Assembly: GCA_002311645.1 (NCBI GenBank)
Contig: DBYW01000029.1
Location: 1 to 37,202 of the forward strand
Reading direction: 5' to 3'
Source: Bacteroidales bacterium UBA1176
Lineage (GTDB): Bacteria > Bacteroidota > Bacteroidia > Bacteroidales > WCHB1-69
Length of the DNA stretch: 37,202 nucleotides
How positions within the stretch are numbered: the stretch's first letter is position 1; each line of letters begins with the position of its first letter. Positions 26,901-34,196 of this stretch are shown piece by piece. The position numbers and the translations under genes were made by a program. Below the pieces are notes generated by a model. The model had not been told where the DNA came from, searched no databases, and was given only the letters and a program-made list of their open reading frames with translations.

Positions 26901-27397
26901 GGGCAGACGTAGATATTGGCGAGGGTGATGTCACGCATCGTACCAGCCTTCTCCACGCGCACCAACGGCTCGGCGTAGAAAGCATCCTGGCTATATGTTT
27001 GTGCATCCTTCGCAAACTCGCGTGTGCCGCTGTACGACTTGGGATAGGCGGGTTGTGCCGGAAAAACAGGGTAATTGATACCCAGTTCCGAAGCATCCAT
27101 CTCAACATATTGGGCATCCATAACGGTGGCGACGACATCATCACAGACAGGAATTTCCAACAGTTGTGACATCACAGGCAGTTGTGGCTTCCCCACGGTA
27201 ACGGAGGGATAGTAGTCGTCCATGACGATTTGCGAGAAATAGCCCTGCGGGGTTTTCACCACAGTTGCCTGGATATCGGCGGCAGTGAAAGTGATGTCAA
27301 TACGTCCGTAATCATTGCGCGTAACGTTGTAATGCTGCGCAAAAGAGGCCGAGACCCACAACAACATTGCAACCAAAACCATTGATAGTCTTTTCAT
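23954..27397 (-). CDS. Gingipain-type cysteine protease (peptidase C25) with T9SS sorting domain
   Basis: C25 proteases are secreted cysteine endopeptidases; the founding members are the Arg- and Lys-gingipains. The 1147-aa protein has a signal peptide (MKRLSMVLVAMLLWVSASFA) and a propeptide-like region (about 21-228). The catalytic domain (about 229-600) holds the dyad His443 (TAHGDVTEW) and Cys476 (GNCCLTGKF), with the family motif YWNEDVYWAVG at 509-519. An Ig-like domain, two CARDB-like repeats and a jelly-roll domain resembling gingipain adhesin modules (DFESGDFSQFNW...CAWIDNI) follow. A T9SS type A sorting domain (about 1074-1147: VYPNPTNGRLNIQ ... NGVYIVRM ... RKIVKQ) ends the protein. 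It should be exported by Sec, moved across the outer membrane by the T9SS encoded at 5-11 kb, and released or anchored. It heads an operon with DUF1599. Substrate specificity cannot be read from the sequence. Confidence 0.95.
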   Translation of the reverse strand: MKRLSMVLVAMLLWVSASFAQHYNVTRNDYGRIDITFTAADIQATVVKTPQGYFSQIVMDDYYPSVTVGKPQLPVMSQLLEIPVCDDVVATVMDAQYVEMDASELGINYPVFPAQPAYPKSYSGTREFAKDAQTYSQDAFYAEPLVRVEKAGTMRDITLANIYVCPVAYNPVTGKVRIYRKVDVEVSFVNANIGATRNLKARYGSPMFSVASQAVINPMSDTRDEFSSAPIRYLIIAHSMFRNDYNLLAFAEWKKRIGYKVDIVYTDDANVGTTTTSIKNYIMSQYTGATTANPAPTYLLFVGDHGQVPAFSSNEQNSHVTDLNYACWTSGDNIPDCYYGRFSAQNANHLAPQISKSLMYEQYTMPDPSYLGKAVLIAGTDDSWSSTHADGQINYIYNNYINTTTTEHNYTTVYKHNYNCSSQAATIRSEIGVGCGWANYTAHGDVTEWYDPSFTTNHIAAMSNQDKYGVMIGNCCLTGKFNQECFGEALLRAEKKGAMAYIGASEVSYWNEDVYWAVGVRSSITANMNYQSNNLGAYDRIFHTHNESYDKWCTSLGGFLTAGNLGVQSSSSNLKKYYWEIYHIFGDPSIRPYLGIPTQISVNSADAIPMGTAQYSVNTVPHAYVALTYNGEVVAAAFANASGSANLDISNINTPGEYELAVGAQNHIQFFKTVNIIVPSGPFVVATNVTLAENNYPVSGTDVNMDLSLTNLGVANASNITATMISQTPGFIVTQGSASCSALAVNGSQAFDNAFTVSIPQDAQDGEVANFQVTVNWGSGSSTKNVSFAVLAPNLKVTDKSVQGATPTAAIDPGTQATAHVTVSNLGHADASDIVVDVTCNYSGVVVTSPSQNVSWIGAQNSVNSVFSVQVGSNVPTVSIVPLYIHVIQNNVDHIDTMFLTVGRAVEDFESGDFSQFNWVNNNNPWFVTSTAPYAGNYCARSKQGLSNGTGGWWSSTPSQSALSITVNSTMEGELSYFRKVSSEEGYDKFKLYVDNNEMDVASGEESWTQKSFVLSAGTHTIKFAYEKDASQASGSDCAWIDNIIMPGIGTRVTEDTYDPVGIENHPVDAFAIAVYPNPTNGRLNIQSDNTRLAQVQVFDLFGKLLLTEEPNDNHTSLNLSNLANGVYIVRMISDNQGSITRKIVKQ

Positions 27398-27452
27398 AAC
27401 AAACTTATTTTTAATATTTTAAATAATCAAAACAGTACATTTCAATAAGTGG

Positions 27453-27460
27453 CAAAGATA
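27453..27460 (-). promoter_or_regulatory. -7 promoter element of the C25 protease operon
   Basis: TATCTTTG on the minus strand fits TAnnTTTG; a start near 27446 would give a leader of about 50 bases. No TTTG lies at the -33 distance. It is divergent from the tsaC promoter 36 bases away. Confidence 0.6.
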
Positions 27461-27495
27461 TAAAAAAAACTCCTCTCTCCATTTTTTCTTTTTTG

Positions 27496-27503
27496 TATTT
27501 TTG
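27496..27503 (+). promoter_or_regulatory. -7 promoter element of the tsaC operon
   Basis: TATTTTTG fits TAnnTTTG, 20 bases before the tsaC ATG, giving a leader of about 14 bases. No clear -33 element is seen. Confidence 0.6.
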
Positions 27504-27523
27504 CACGCTTAATTATCAAAACT

Positions 27524-28087
27524 ATGGAACAGGAAATAGAGAAATGTGCCGAGTTGCTCCGCGCAGGCAAGGTGATCGTCTACCCTACCGACACGGTCTG
27601 GGGCATAGGATGTGACGCCACCAACGAAAAGGCCGTGGAACGTATCTATCATATCAAGCGTCGCAACGAGAAGAAGAGCATGATCATACTCCTCGATTCC
27701 GCCGAACGGCTGCCCATGTATGTGGATCATATACCCATGATTGCCTGGGATCTCATCCCACATGTCTCCCGACCGACCACGTTCATCTATCCGACCGCCA
27801 AGAACCTGCCACCGATACTCGTCCACAACGACGGCACCATTGCCATCCGTATTGTGCTCAACGAGTTCTGCAAAAAGCTGATACGGGCATTAGGGCACCC
27901 CATCGTGTCCACCTCTGCCAACGTGGCCGACGCACCGACACCCCAAGCTTTTTCAGACATCTCTACGGAGATCATCGCCCAGATGGACTACGTGGTGCCC
28001 CAAGAGTTCGCCACCTCCGTGGACTATAAACCATCCCGTCTGATCAAATTCCTGGACGATTATAATTTCACCATCATAAGAGATTGA
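27524..28087 (+). CDS. tsaC: L-threonylcarbamoyladenylate synthase (TsaC/YrdC/Sua5 family)
   Basis: This enzyme makes threonylcarbamoyl-AMP from threonine, bicarbonate and ATP, the first step of the t6A37 modification of ANN-reading tRNAs. The 187-aa protein is a single YrdC domain without the C-terminal Sua5 domain. It has GKVIVYPTDTVWGIGCDATN (about 15-34), KRRNEKKSMIILL (the KxR...SxN-like nucleotide-binding region), PTTFIYPTAKNLP, TIAIRIV and HPIVSTSANVADAPT. The length is right for the short TsaC type. It is the first gene of a long plus-strand run, and coaD begins 5 bases after its stop. Confidence 0.93.
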   Translation: MEQEIEKCAELLRAGKVIVYPTDTVWGIGCDATNEKAVERIYHIKRRNEKKSMIILLDSAERLPMYVDHIPMIAWDLIPHVSRPTTFIYPTAKNLPPILVHNDGTIAIRIVLNEFCKKLIRALGHPIVSTSANVADAPTPQAFSDISTEIIAQMDYVVPQEFATSVDYKPSRLIKFLDDYNFTIIRD

Positions 28088-28092
28088 CAACC

Positions 28093-28569
28093 ATGCCGAT
28101 AACCGCCGTTTTTGCAGGCTCGTTCTGCCCCTTCACCAAAGGACATGAAGACATTGTCCACAAAGCTCTCCCCCTGTTCGACAGCATCATTATCGCCATT
28201 GGACATAATTACAATAAAAAGGATCTATTTCCCGTTGAAAAACGCATGGAATGGATTCAAGCGGCATATAAAAACGAGCCGAAAATCGAAGTCGTCACCT
28301 ATCAAGGGCTTACGGTTGAACTCTGTCGGAAAGTCGGGGCGCGCTACCTTATTCGAGGGGTGCGCAATGCCGCCGACTATGCCGCCGAGGAGGAGATGCG
28401 CCTCGCCAACCGCCTGCTTGCTCCGGAAATCGAGACCATCTTCCTGCCAGCCTCGCCCGAATGGGCTGCTGTCTCCTCCTCTCTCGTCCGCGAACTATGG
28501 TCCCTCGGTGAAGACTACCGGACATTTGTTCCTGAAGGGGTGGAGTTAGGAGTTTTTAAGCAGGAGTAG
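28093..28569 (+). CDS. coaD: Phosphopantetheine adenylyltransferase
   Basis: CoaD transfers AMP from ATP to 4'-phosphopantetheine, the penultimate step of coenzyme A synthesis. The 158-aa protein (from the ATG at 28093, 5 bases after tsaC) is a nucleotidyltransferase fold with FAGSFCPFTKGHEDIV near the start. It also has HNYNKKDLFPVEKRMEWIQ, the basic YLIRGVRNAADYAAEEEM and VSSSLVREL, all as in the family. The (T/S)FDPxTxGH motif usually has Asp; here it is Cys (Cys13). The catalytic-site His of the TKGH part is present. Length is normal. A TTG nine bases upstream is an alternative start but overlaps the tsaC stop and gives nothing extra. Confidence 0.92.
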   Translation: MPITAVFAGSFCPFTKGHEDIVHKALPLFDSIIIAIGHNYNKKDLFPVEKRMEWIQAAYKNEPKIEVVTYQGLTVELCRKVGARYLIRGVRNAADYAAEEEMRLANRLLAPEIETIFLPASPEWAAVSSSLVRELWSLGEDYRTFVPEGVELGVFKQE

Positions 28570-28599
28570 TAAATATATAGTTCAAAAATCAACCACAAC

Positions 28600-30039
28600 A
28601 TGTTTCGAGTTGCACGTTCGCTGTTTATCTCCCTGTTAATAGGGTTCGCCGCCTTCGGGTGGGCGCAGCGGCCTGTAACCATTGCGGGCACGGCTCCCTT
28701 TGCCAAGGGCGAGGAAATCCGGTTGCTCGTATTCGAAGACTTGCTCAACCGCATCCCCACGGTGGCGGCCAGTGACAAAATCGACAAGAACGGGCGCTTC
28801 AAGCTGACCTGCACCACCAACCAGATCCGTCTTGCCCAATTGGCCATCCGCACCTCCAAGGCTGAATTCTTCATTGTGCCCGACAACACGTACAACTTCT
28901 CCATCGGCGTGGACACCGTGCTGTTCCAGCTCATCAACCCCGAGCGGTACGGCGGCTACCTGTGGATCACCAACCCCGCCAAGGACACAAACGACCTCAA
29001 CTACAAAATCAACCGCTTCAGCCAATATTTCGCCCGGGCCATGAACTACTATGGGTTCCGGGTCACCGTTGACCACGACATCACTGCCTGCGACACCCTT
29101 GACCTGTTGCTGCGCAAAAAATTCGACATTCAGTACAATCCGCTAAACTTCTATCAATCATACGCCTACTACACTTGCGGACAGATAGACCGCGTGTGTC
29201 GCTCCAAAGAACAAGGTTCATTTTACCGCAAATATTTCGACAACGACTACCTCCTTTACAACAATCCGGCTTACATGGACCTCTTCGTGGAGAGCTATAC
29301 GGGATACCTGTACAACTCTCACTATATTTCCAAAGAATTGCTGGGCAGAACGATCAACGACGAGCCGGACTACTTGGCCCTGTTCAACGGACTTGGTCGC
29401 GACCCCATGCTCGCCAACGAGCGGTTACGCGAACTGGTTATCATCCTGAACCTCACAGAGCTGTTCAACAACGAAGAGTTCGACCGTGGCAATATTGTGA
29501 AATTATTGCAATACATCAAGGCTTCCACCCATTTTCCGGAACATCTCGTTTTCGTTGATCATGCATTGGAGCGCATGACGCTGACTGCTGCACCCTCACA
29601 CCCGTTAGTCTTCAAGGATGGCAAAGGAAAAAAACGAGCCCTTAAACAATTCGAAGGGAAAGACATCTATGTGCAGGTGTTTCAGAGCGACTGTGCAGAC
29701 TGCATCCGAGAGATGATGCTCATCAAGGCCTTCAACCAAAAATATGGCGACAAGATTCAATTTATCAGCCTCAACGTCGATCCCGACCGGAATAGTTACG
29801 AGCAATTCCTTCAGAGTTACGAGGAGATGTTCGACTGGCCTGTTCTCTATTTTGACGGCAACTACGACTGGCTGTTGGAAAACGGGGTGGAGACTTTGCC
29901 TGAGTACCTCATCATCAATGCAGATGGCAAGATGCTGCAGCGCTATCCGCCCGAGCCCGAAAACGGCCTGTCCGAATACCTTCTCTACCGTTTCCACAAC
30001 GAAGAGCATGAACCCGAAAATCCATTGTTCAGAAATTAA
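28600..30039 (+). CDS. Exported protein with C-terminal thioredoxin-like domain
   Basis: The 479-aa protein has a signal peptide (MFRVARSLFISLLIGFAAFGWA). A DUF4369-like beta-rich part (about 23-120) includes AKGEEIRLLVFEDLL and FIVPDNTYNFSI. A long helical middle (about 130-330) is rich in Tyr and Asn, and the C-terminal thioredoxin-like domain (about 335-465) has QSDCADCIREM (Cys365-x-x-Cys368) and cis-Pro segment ETLPEYLIIN. This architecture is common in Bacteroidetes periplasmic thiol-disulfide oxidoreductases of the TlpA/ResA type. The active-site pair CADC is unusual for these, which mostly have CxPC. It lies 30 bases after coaD and 18 before the next TlpA-like gene. Confidence 0.8.
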   Translation: MFRVARSLFISLLIGFAAFGWAQRPVTIAGTAPFAKGEEIRLLVFEDLLNRIPTVAASDKIDKNGRFKLTCTTNQIRLAQLAIRTSKAEFFIVPDNTYNFSIGVDTVLFQLINPERYGGYLWITNPAKDTNDLNYKINRFSQYFARAMNYYGFRVTVDHDITACDTLDLLLRKKFDIQYNPLNFYQSYAYYTCGQIDRVCRSKEQGSFYRKYFDNDYLLYNNPAYMDLFVESYTGYLYNSHYISKELLGRTINDEPDYLALFNGLGRDPMLANERLRELVIILNLTELFNNEEFDRGNIVKLLQYIKASTHFPEHLVFVDHALERMTLTAAPSHPLVFKDGKGKKRALKQFEGKDIYVQVFQSDCADCIREMMLIKAFNQKYGDKIQFISLNVDPDRNSYEQFLQSYEEMFDWPVLYFDGNYDWLLENGVETLPEYLIINADGKMLQRYPPEPENGLSEYLLYRFHNEEHEPENPLFRN

Positions 30040-30057
30040 TCCATAAACATTTTTGTC

Positions 30058-30582
30058 ATGAAGAACTCCCTTTTACTGACCCTTATCCTTGCCCTTTCTC
30101 TTTGCGTGGGCGCCCAAGAGGAAAAGCCATCCACCGGCCAACATTTAGCCAAACTGCCTGCCGTGGACATCCAGACCATCGACGGCAAGATTTTCAACAC
30201 CCGAGACATCCAAAACGATGGCAAGCCCGTCATCGTCAGCTTGTGGGCCACCTGGTGCAAACCCTGCATCGCCGAGCTGTTGGCCATTGCTGACGAGTAC
30301 GAGGATTGGGTGGAAGAGACAGGCGTGAAACTTTACGCAGTCTCCATCGACGACGCCAAAACCTCCGCACGTGTGGCCCCCTTCGTCCAAGGACGCGGCT
30401 GGGACTATGAGGTGCTGCTCGACGTGAACTCCGACTTCAAGCGTGCCATGAACGTGAACGATGTGCCTTATATGTGCATCCTCAACGGCAAGGGCGAGAT
30501 TGTGTGGCAGCACACCTCCTATGCTCCCGGCAGCGAACAAGAGGTATACGAAATCATCAAAGCTCTCGTCGCCGAGAAATAA
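30058..30582 (+). CDS. TlpA/ResA-like periplasmic thioredoxin
   Basis: The 174-aa protein has a signal peptide (cleavage near CVGAQ-EE), then a single AhpC/TlpA-type thioredoxin domain. The active site is ATWCKPCIAELL (Cys67, Cys70). VSIDDAKTSARVAPFV, typical of the TlpA insert region, and cis-Pro segment VNDVPYMCILNGKG follow. Such proteins act in reduction of cytochrome c or other periplasmic cysteines, or in resistance to oxidants. The target here is not known. It is followed by a strong hairpin and then by a DUF6029 barrel and an Omp28-related lipoprotein, all in one direction. The cluster looks like an envelope redox unit. Confidence 0.9.
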   Translation: MKNSLLLTLILALSLCVGAQEEKPSTGQHLAKLPAVDIQTIDGKIFNTRDIQNDGKPVIVSLWATWCKPCIAELLAIADEYEDWVEETGVKLYAVSIDDAKTSARVAPFVQGRGWDYEVLLDVNSDFKRAMNVNDVPYMCILNGKGEIVWQHTSYAPGSEQEVYEIIKALVAEK

Positions 30583-30610
30583 AGGCCGGAAATAATCCTT
30601 ATGTTTATTG

Positions 30611-30650
30611 TTTGCAGGCAGATTTGTCGCCTGCAAACTTAATTTTTCTT
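30611..30650 (+). terminator. Hairpin and T-rich tract between tlpA-like and DUF6029 genes
   Basis: TTTGCAGGC (30611-30619) and GCCTGCAAA (30629-30637) form a perfect 9-bp stem with a 9-base loop, followed by CTTAATTTTTCTT. It is probably a terminator or attenuator. The next ORF is open from a TTG at 30608, but that would translate the hairpin; the ATG at 30653 with a clear signal peptide is the likelier start. Confidence 0.65.
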
Positions 30651-30652
30651 AT

Positions 30653-32377
30653 ATGAGTAAATTTTTACGTTTTGTTTCCATACTGCTGCTGTTGTTGCCG
30701 GTTTCCGCCGTCATGGCGCAGCACGAGTTCGGGAACAGCCGCATCAGCGGTGACTTTGGCTTTAACGGCATGTATTACATCCCTGACTCCCTCATCGGTG
30801 CCAAGGAAGTCGACTCGAAGGTGCGCGCCAACGCCTTCATCAACCTGCTCTACTCCAATGGCGGCTTCTCCGCCGGCATGCGCTACGAATTCTACATGTT
30901 CCCTTTGATCGATTTCGAAAAAATCGACTATAAAGGTCAGGGTATCAAGTATTTCTTCGCTGACTACAAAAACAAGTTCATCCAAGTCACCGCCGGCACA
31001 TTCTATGAGCAATTCGGCAATGGCCTGGCCCTGAGGGCCTACGAGGACCGCCAACTGGGTATTGACAACAGCCTGATGGGTGCGCGTGTCAAAGTCACGC
31101 CTTACAAGGGCATTATCCTCAAAGGCGTATGGGGTATTGAACGTCTCAACTTTGAGGAGATGGTGGGGCGAAAGGACCATGTGCGCGGACTCGATGCCGA
31201 AATCATCCTCGGAGAGATCATTCCTTCCATGCAGGAAAAAAGTTTCATGGCCAACATCGGAGCCTCTTTTGTCAGCAAATTTGAGCCGTCCGACAACGAT
31301 GTCTACGTTACCTTGCATCCCGATGTGGACTCCTTGAGTGCAACAGGGACAATTCCCTCTTCCAATATTCCCAAGAATGTGGCATTGTGGGCCACTCGTT
31401 TGAGCTTTGGCTACAAGGGGTTCCGCTTGGACGGCGAATTCGCCCAAAAGATGAACGACCCCAACAGCACAAACAGATACATCTATAAAAACGGCAACGC
31501 CCTCTTCCTTTCCGCCACGTATTCCATGAAGGGATTTGGCATTGCGGCATCCTTCATCCGCGCCGACAACATGGAATTCAGGTCTCAGCGTCTGGCGTTC
31601 AAAGAGTCTCGTTTGATGATCAACAACATTCCCGCCATCAACCGCCAATACTCCTATCAGCTGATTGGCGACTACAGCTACGCCTCGCAGGCCAACGGCC
31701 AAATCGGCGCCCAGTTGCAGGTCAACTACCAGATTCCCAAGAAAAGCAAGGTCGGCGGCAAGTACGGCACCGACATCACGTTCAACTACTCCCGTTTCCA
31801 CAATATCGACAAGCAACCCGTGGCAGAGGCTTTGGAAAACGGCACCATGTCGGGCACCGACGGATATACATCCTCGTTCTTCAAGTTTGGTCCCGAGCTG
31901 CTCTATCAAGACATCGGCATCGAAATCAGCCGTCGTTTCACGAAACACTGGAAGCTGATTCTCGCCTACAACCACATCTCTTACAACATCGCGCAGTTGC
32001 AAGGCCACCCGGGGTTCATGCGCGGACACCTCGTCGCCGCTGACCTGCAATACAAGATCAACAACAAGCACGCACTCCGTCTGGAGGCGCAGCATCTCTA
32101 TACCAAGGATGACAAAGGCAGCTGGTTATACGCCATGCTCGAATATTCCATCAGTCCGCATTGGTTCTTCTCCGTGGGCGACCAGTGGAATTACGGCAAT
32201 GAGAATCCCACTATGCGGTTACACTATTACAACGTAGCTGCCGCTTACGTCTGGAAAACCACCCGCATCGCCCTTAACTTCGGCAAGACAAAGGAAGGCA
32301 TCCTCTGTATCGGCGGCGTATGCCGCGCCGTGCCCGCCTCGTATGGCGTTGGCTTATCCATCACTACTTCTTTCTAA
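30653..32377 (+). CDS. DUF6029-family outer-membrane protein
   Basis: The 574-aa protein starts with a signal peptide (MSKFLRFVSILLLLLPVSAV, cleavage after AQ or MA). The mature part is built of short alternating strands (GFNGMYYIPDSLIGA, FKFGPELLYQDIGIEISRRF) and ends with ASYGVGLSITTSF; a terminal Phe is typical of outer-membrane barrels. The layout fits DUF6029, a Bacteroidetes family that, from memory, tends to sit beside TlpA-like and Omp28-related genes, as it does here. Its function is unknown; a porin-like or scaffold role in the outer membrane is inferred. It is 18 bases before the Omp28-related gene. Confidence 0.85.
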   Translation: MSKFLRFVSILLLLLPVSAVMAQHEFGNSRISGDFGFNGMYYIPDSLIGAKEVDSKVRANAFINLLYSNGGFSAGMRYEFYMFPLIDFEKIDYKGQGIKYFFADYKNKFIQVTAGTFYEQFGNGLALRAYEDRQLGIDNSLMGARVKVTPYKGIILKGVWGIERLNFEEMVGRKDHVRGLDAEIILGEIIPSMQEKSFMANIGASFVSKFEPSDNDVYVTLHPDVDSLSATGTIPSSNIPKNVALWATRLSFGYKGFRLDGEFAQKMNDPNSTNRYIYKNGNALFLSATYSMKGFGIAASFIRADNMEFRSQRLAFKESRLMINNIPAINRQYSYQLIGDYSYASQANGQIGAQLQVNYQIPKKSKVGGKYGTDITFNYSRFHNIDKQPVAEALENGTMSGTDGYTSSFFKFGPELLYQDIGIEISRRFTKHWKLILAYNHISYNIAQLQGHPGFMRGHLVAADLQYKINNKHALRLEAQHLYTKDDKGSWLYAMLEYSISPHWFFSVGDQWNYGNENPTMRLHYYNVAAAYVWKTTRIALNFGKTKEGILCIGGVCRAVPASYGVGLSITTSF

Positions 32378-32395
32378 CCTAATGTAATCCATAAC

Positions 32396-33247
32396 ATGAA
32401 AAAAATTGCATTATACCTTATAATGGCAGCCATTTTCTCGGTCGGCTGCGACAAAATCGAAGGTCCCTATTTACAAATTAGCGACCGTGAAAGTGTTGAC
32501 GTGGAGTTCCCCGAGCTGAACCCCTCGGGCGTCTATCGCAAGATTCTGATGGAGGAATACACGGGACACCGTTGCTCCAACTGCCCGGCCGCACACCTGG
32601 TCTTGGAAAGCCTGCACGACCGTTATGGCGACACCCTCGCCATTGTGGGCATCCACGCCACCTCTTTGGCCGACCCCAACATCGACTATCCCTACGACTT
32701 CCGCACAGAGACCGGCAACGAGTTGGCTAACGAATTCACCATCGGAACCATCCCTGCCGCCGTCATCAACCGGGAAAACCATGCGGGCGGTTGGGGCCGC
32801 GACGAATGGATCAATAAATTAGCCGAGGTCGACCGCAGCAAGGTATATGCCGCCATCCAGGTAATCAACCAGCCCAAATCCAATGGCGTCATAAAAGTCA
32901 ACACCAAGGTGACCATGCTAAAAGAGTACCCTCATCCAGTACTCCTTTCCATCTTTATCATTGAGGACGGCGTAATACGCCCCCAACTGAACGGCTTTGA
33001 CCTCATCCCTGATTACACACACAACCACGTCCTGCGCACCAGCGCCAATGGCACGTATGGCACACCTCTGACCACCAGCGGAATCCTCGATAAAGGAGAA
33101 TCCTATCTCTATGCCAAAAGCGTCAAGACTGCGGATACCGATTGGGATCTTGCCAACTGCACAGCCGTCGTGTTCCTGCATGATCGCGTCAATGGCGAAG
33201 TGCTGCAAGTGGAGACCGCTCCTTTACTGGTTTCAGATAACAAATAA
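32396..33247 (+). CDS. Omp28-related lipoprotein with thioredoxin-like CxxC
   Basis: The 283-aa protein has a lipoprotein signal with lipobox SVGC (Cys18). Its N-terminal half is the Omp28 region: GVYRKILMEEYTGHRCSNCP with Cys60-x-x-Cys63, VGIHATSLADPNIDYPYDFR, and IGTIPAAVINRENHAGGW, where IPAA resembles a cis-Pro loop. The second half (about 155-275) is beta-rich. Omp28-type proteins were described as surface-exposed antigens of P. gingivalis; their thioredoxin-like fold and CxxC suggest a redox or adhesion role. Gene neighbours are DUF6029 (18 bases upstream) and a dehydrogenase (19 bases downstream). Confidence 0.88.
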   Translation: MKKIALYLIMAAIFSVGCDKIEGPYLQISDRESVDVEFPELNPSGVYRKILMEEYTGHRCSNCPAAHLVLESLHDRYGDTLAIVGIHATSLADPNIDYPYDFRTETGNELANEFTIGTIPAAVINRENHAGGWGRDEWINKLAEVDRSKVYAAIQVINQPKSNGVIKVNTKVTMLKEYPHPVLLSIFIIEDGVIRPQLNGFDLIPDYTHNHVLRTSANGTYGTPLTTSGILDKGESYLYAKSVKTADTDWDLANCTAVVFLHDRVNGEVLQVETAPLLVSDNK

Positions 33248-33266
33248 TCAATTTTAGACAAGAATT

Positions 33267-34181
33267 ATGAAGATAGTAGCCGTCGAACCTATCGGCATCA
33301 GCGAAGAGCGTGCCGCCAACATTGCACACGACATGGCCGCCAAAGGCCACGAATTCATCTGCTACCGCGACCGCCGCGAGGATGCCATCACCCTCATCGA
33401 GCGAATGAAAGATGCAGAAGAGGTTATCGTTTCCAACATCAAGATTGGCAGTGACATATTGTCACAATGCCCCAAGCTGAAGAAACTCAACGTTGCCTTC
33501 ACGGGCCTTGACCACATCGACTTAACCTATTGCCAGGAGCACGACATCAAGGTTGTGAATGCCTCAGGCTACGCCACAGAGGGCGTGGCGGAGTTGGCCA
33601 TCGGGCTGATGTTAGACGTCTATCGGCGCATCACGGCTTTGGATGCCGACACGCGCAAGGGTGGCACGCGCAACAACTTCTTGGGTCGCGAGCTGCGTGG
33701 CAAGCGTGTGGGCATTGTGGGCACCGGCGCCATCGGCAGGCGCACAGCGCAACTATTGCAGTGCTTCGGCTGCGAGGTGGTGGCCTGGAGCCGCTCCGAA
33801 TACGATGATGTAGTGGCGCAAGGCATTGTCTACCTCCCCTTGGAGGAGCTGATGAAGACCTGCGACATCATCACCCTGCATGTGCCGTTGACAGCGGAAA
33901 CACATCACCTCATCAGTCGCGAGCTGCTGCAGATGTGCAAGCCCACAGCCGTCATCATCAACACCGCCCGTGGCAATGTGGTGGACATGGACGCTTTGGC
34001 TGACATGCTGAAAGCAGGTCTTCTTGGCGGCGCCGGCATCGACGTGTATGAGAAAGAGCCGCCCTTGGCCGAAGACCATCCCCTTTTCAGCGCTCCCAAC
34101 TGCGTGCTCGTGCCCCATGTGGGTTACGCCACCCGCGAGGCCTTCGACGACCGTATCGACATAATACTCAGTCACATATAA
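33267..34181 (+). CDS. D-isomer specific 2-hydroxyacid dehydrogenase (NAD-dependent)
   Basis: Members of this family reduce 2-ketoacids to D-2-hydroxyacids with NADH, or the reverse. The 304-aa protein has the split substrate domain and the NAD domain with GIVGTGAIGRRTAQLL (about 149-164). NTARGNVVD carries Arg235, IDVYEKEPP carries Glu264 and VPHVGY carries His284, the catalytic triad. The substrate cannot be fixed from sequence; D-lactate, glycerate, hydroxypyruvate or 2-hydroxyisocaproate-type acids are all possible. The next gene, 15 bases downstream, is a short-chain fatty acid transporter, so the pair may handle organic acids. Confidence 0.92.
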   Translation: MKIVAVEPIGISEERAANIAHDMAAKGHEFICYRDRREDAITLIERMKDAEEVIVSNIKIGSDILSQCPKLKKLNVAFTGLDHIDLTYCQEHDIKVVNASGYATEGVAELAIGLMLDVYRRITALDADTRKGGTRNNFLGRELRGKRVGIVGTGAIGRRTAQLLQCFGCEVVAWSRSEYDDVVAQGIVYLPLEELMKTCDIITLHVPLTAETHHLISRELLQMCKPTAVIINTARGNVVDMDALADMLKAGLLGGAGIDVYEKEPPLAEDHPLFSAPNCVLVPHVGYATREAFDDRIDIILSHI

Positions 34182-34196
34182 AACGCTTTCCGCTCC

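Noticed and set aside
30665..32095. 476-aa minus-strand open frame opposite the DUF6029 gene
   Set aside because: Antisense to a gene with a clear signal peptide and operon context; low-complexity Val/Leu/Gly/His composition typical of shadows.
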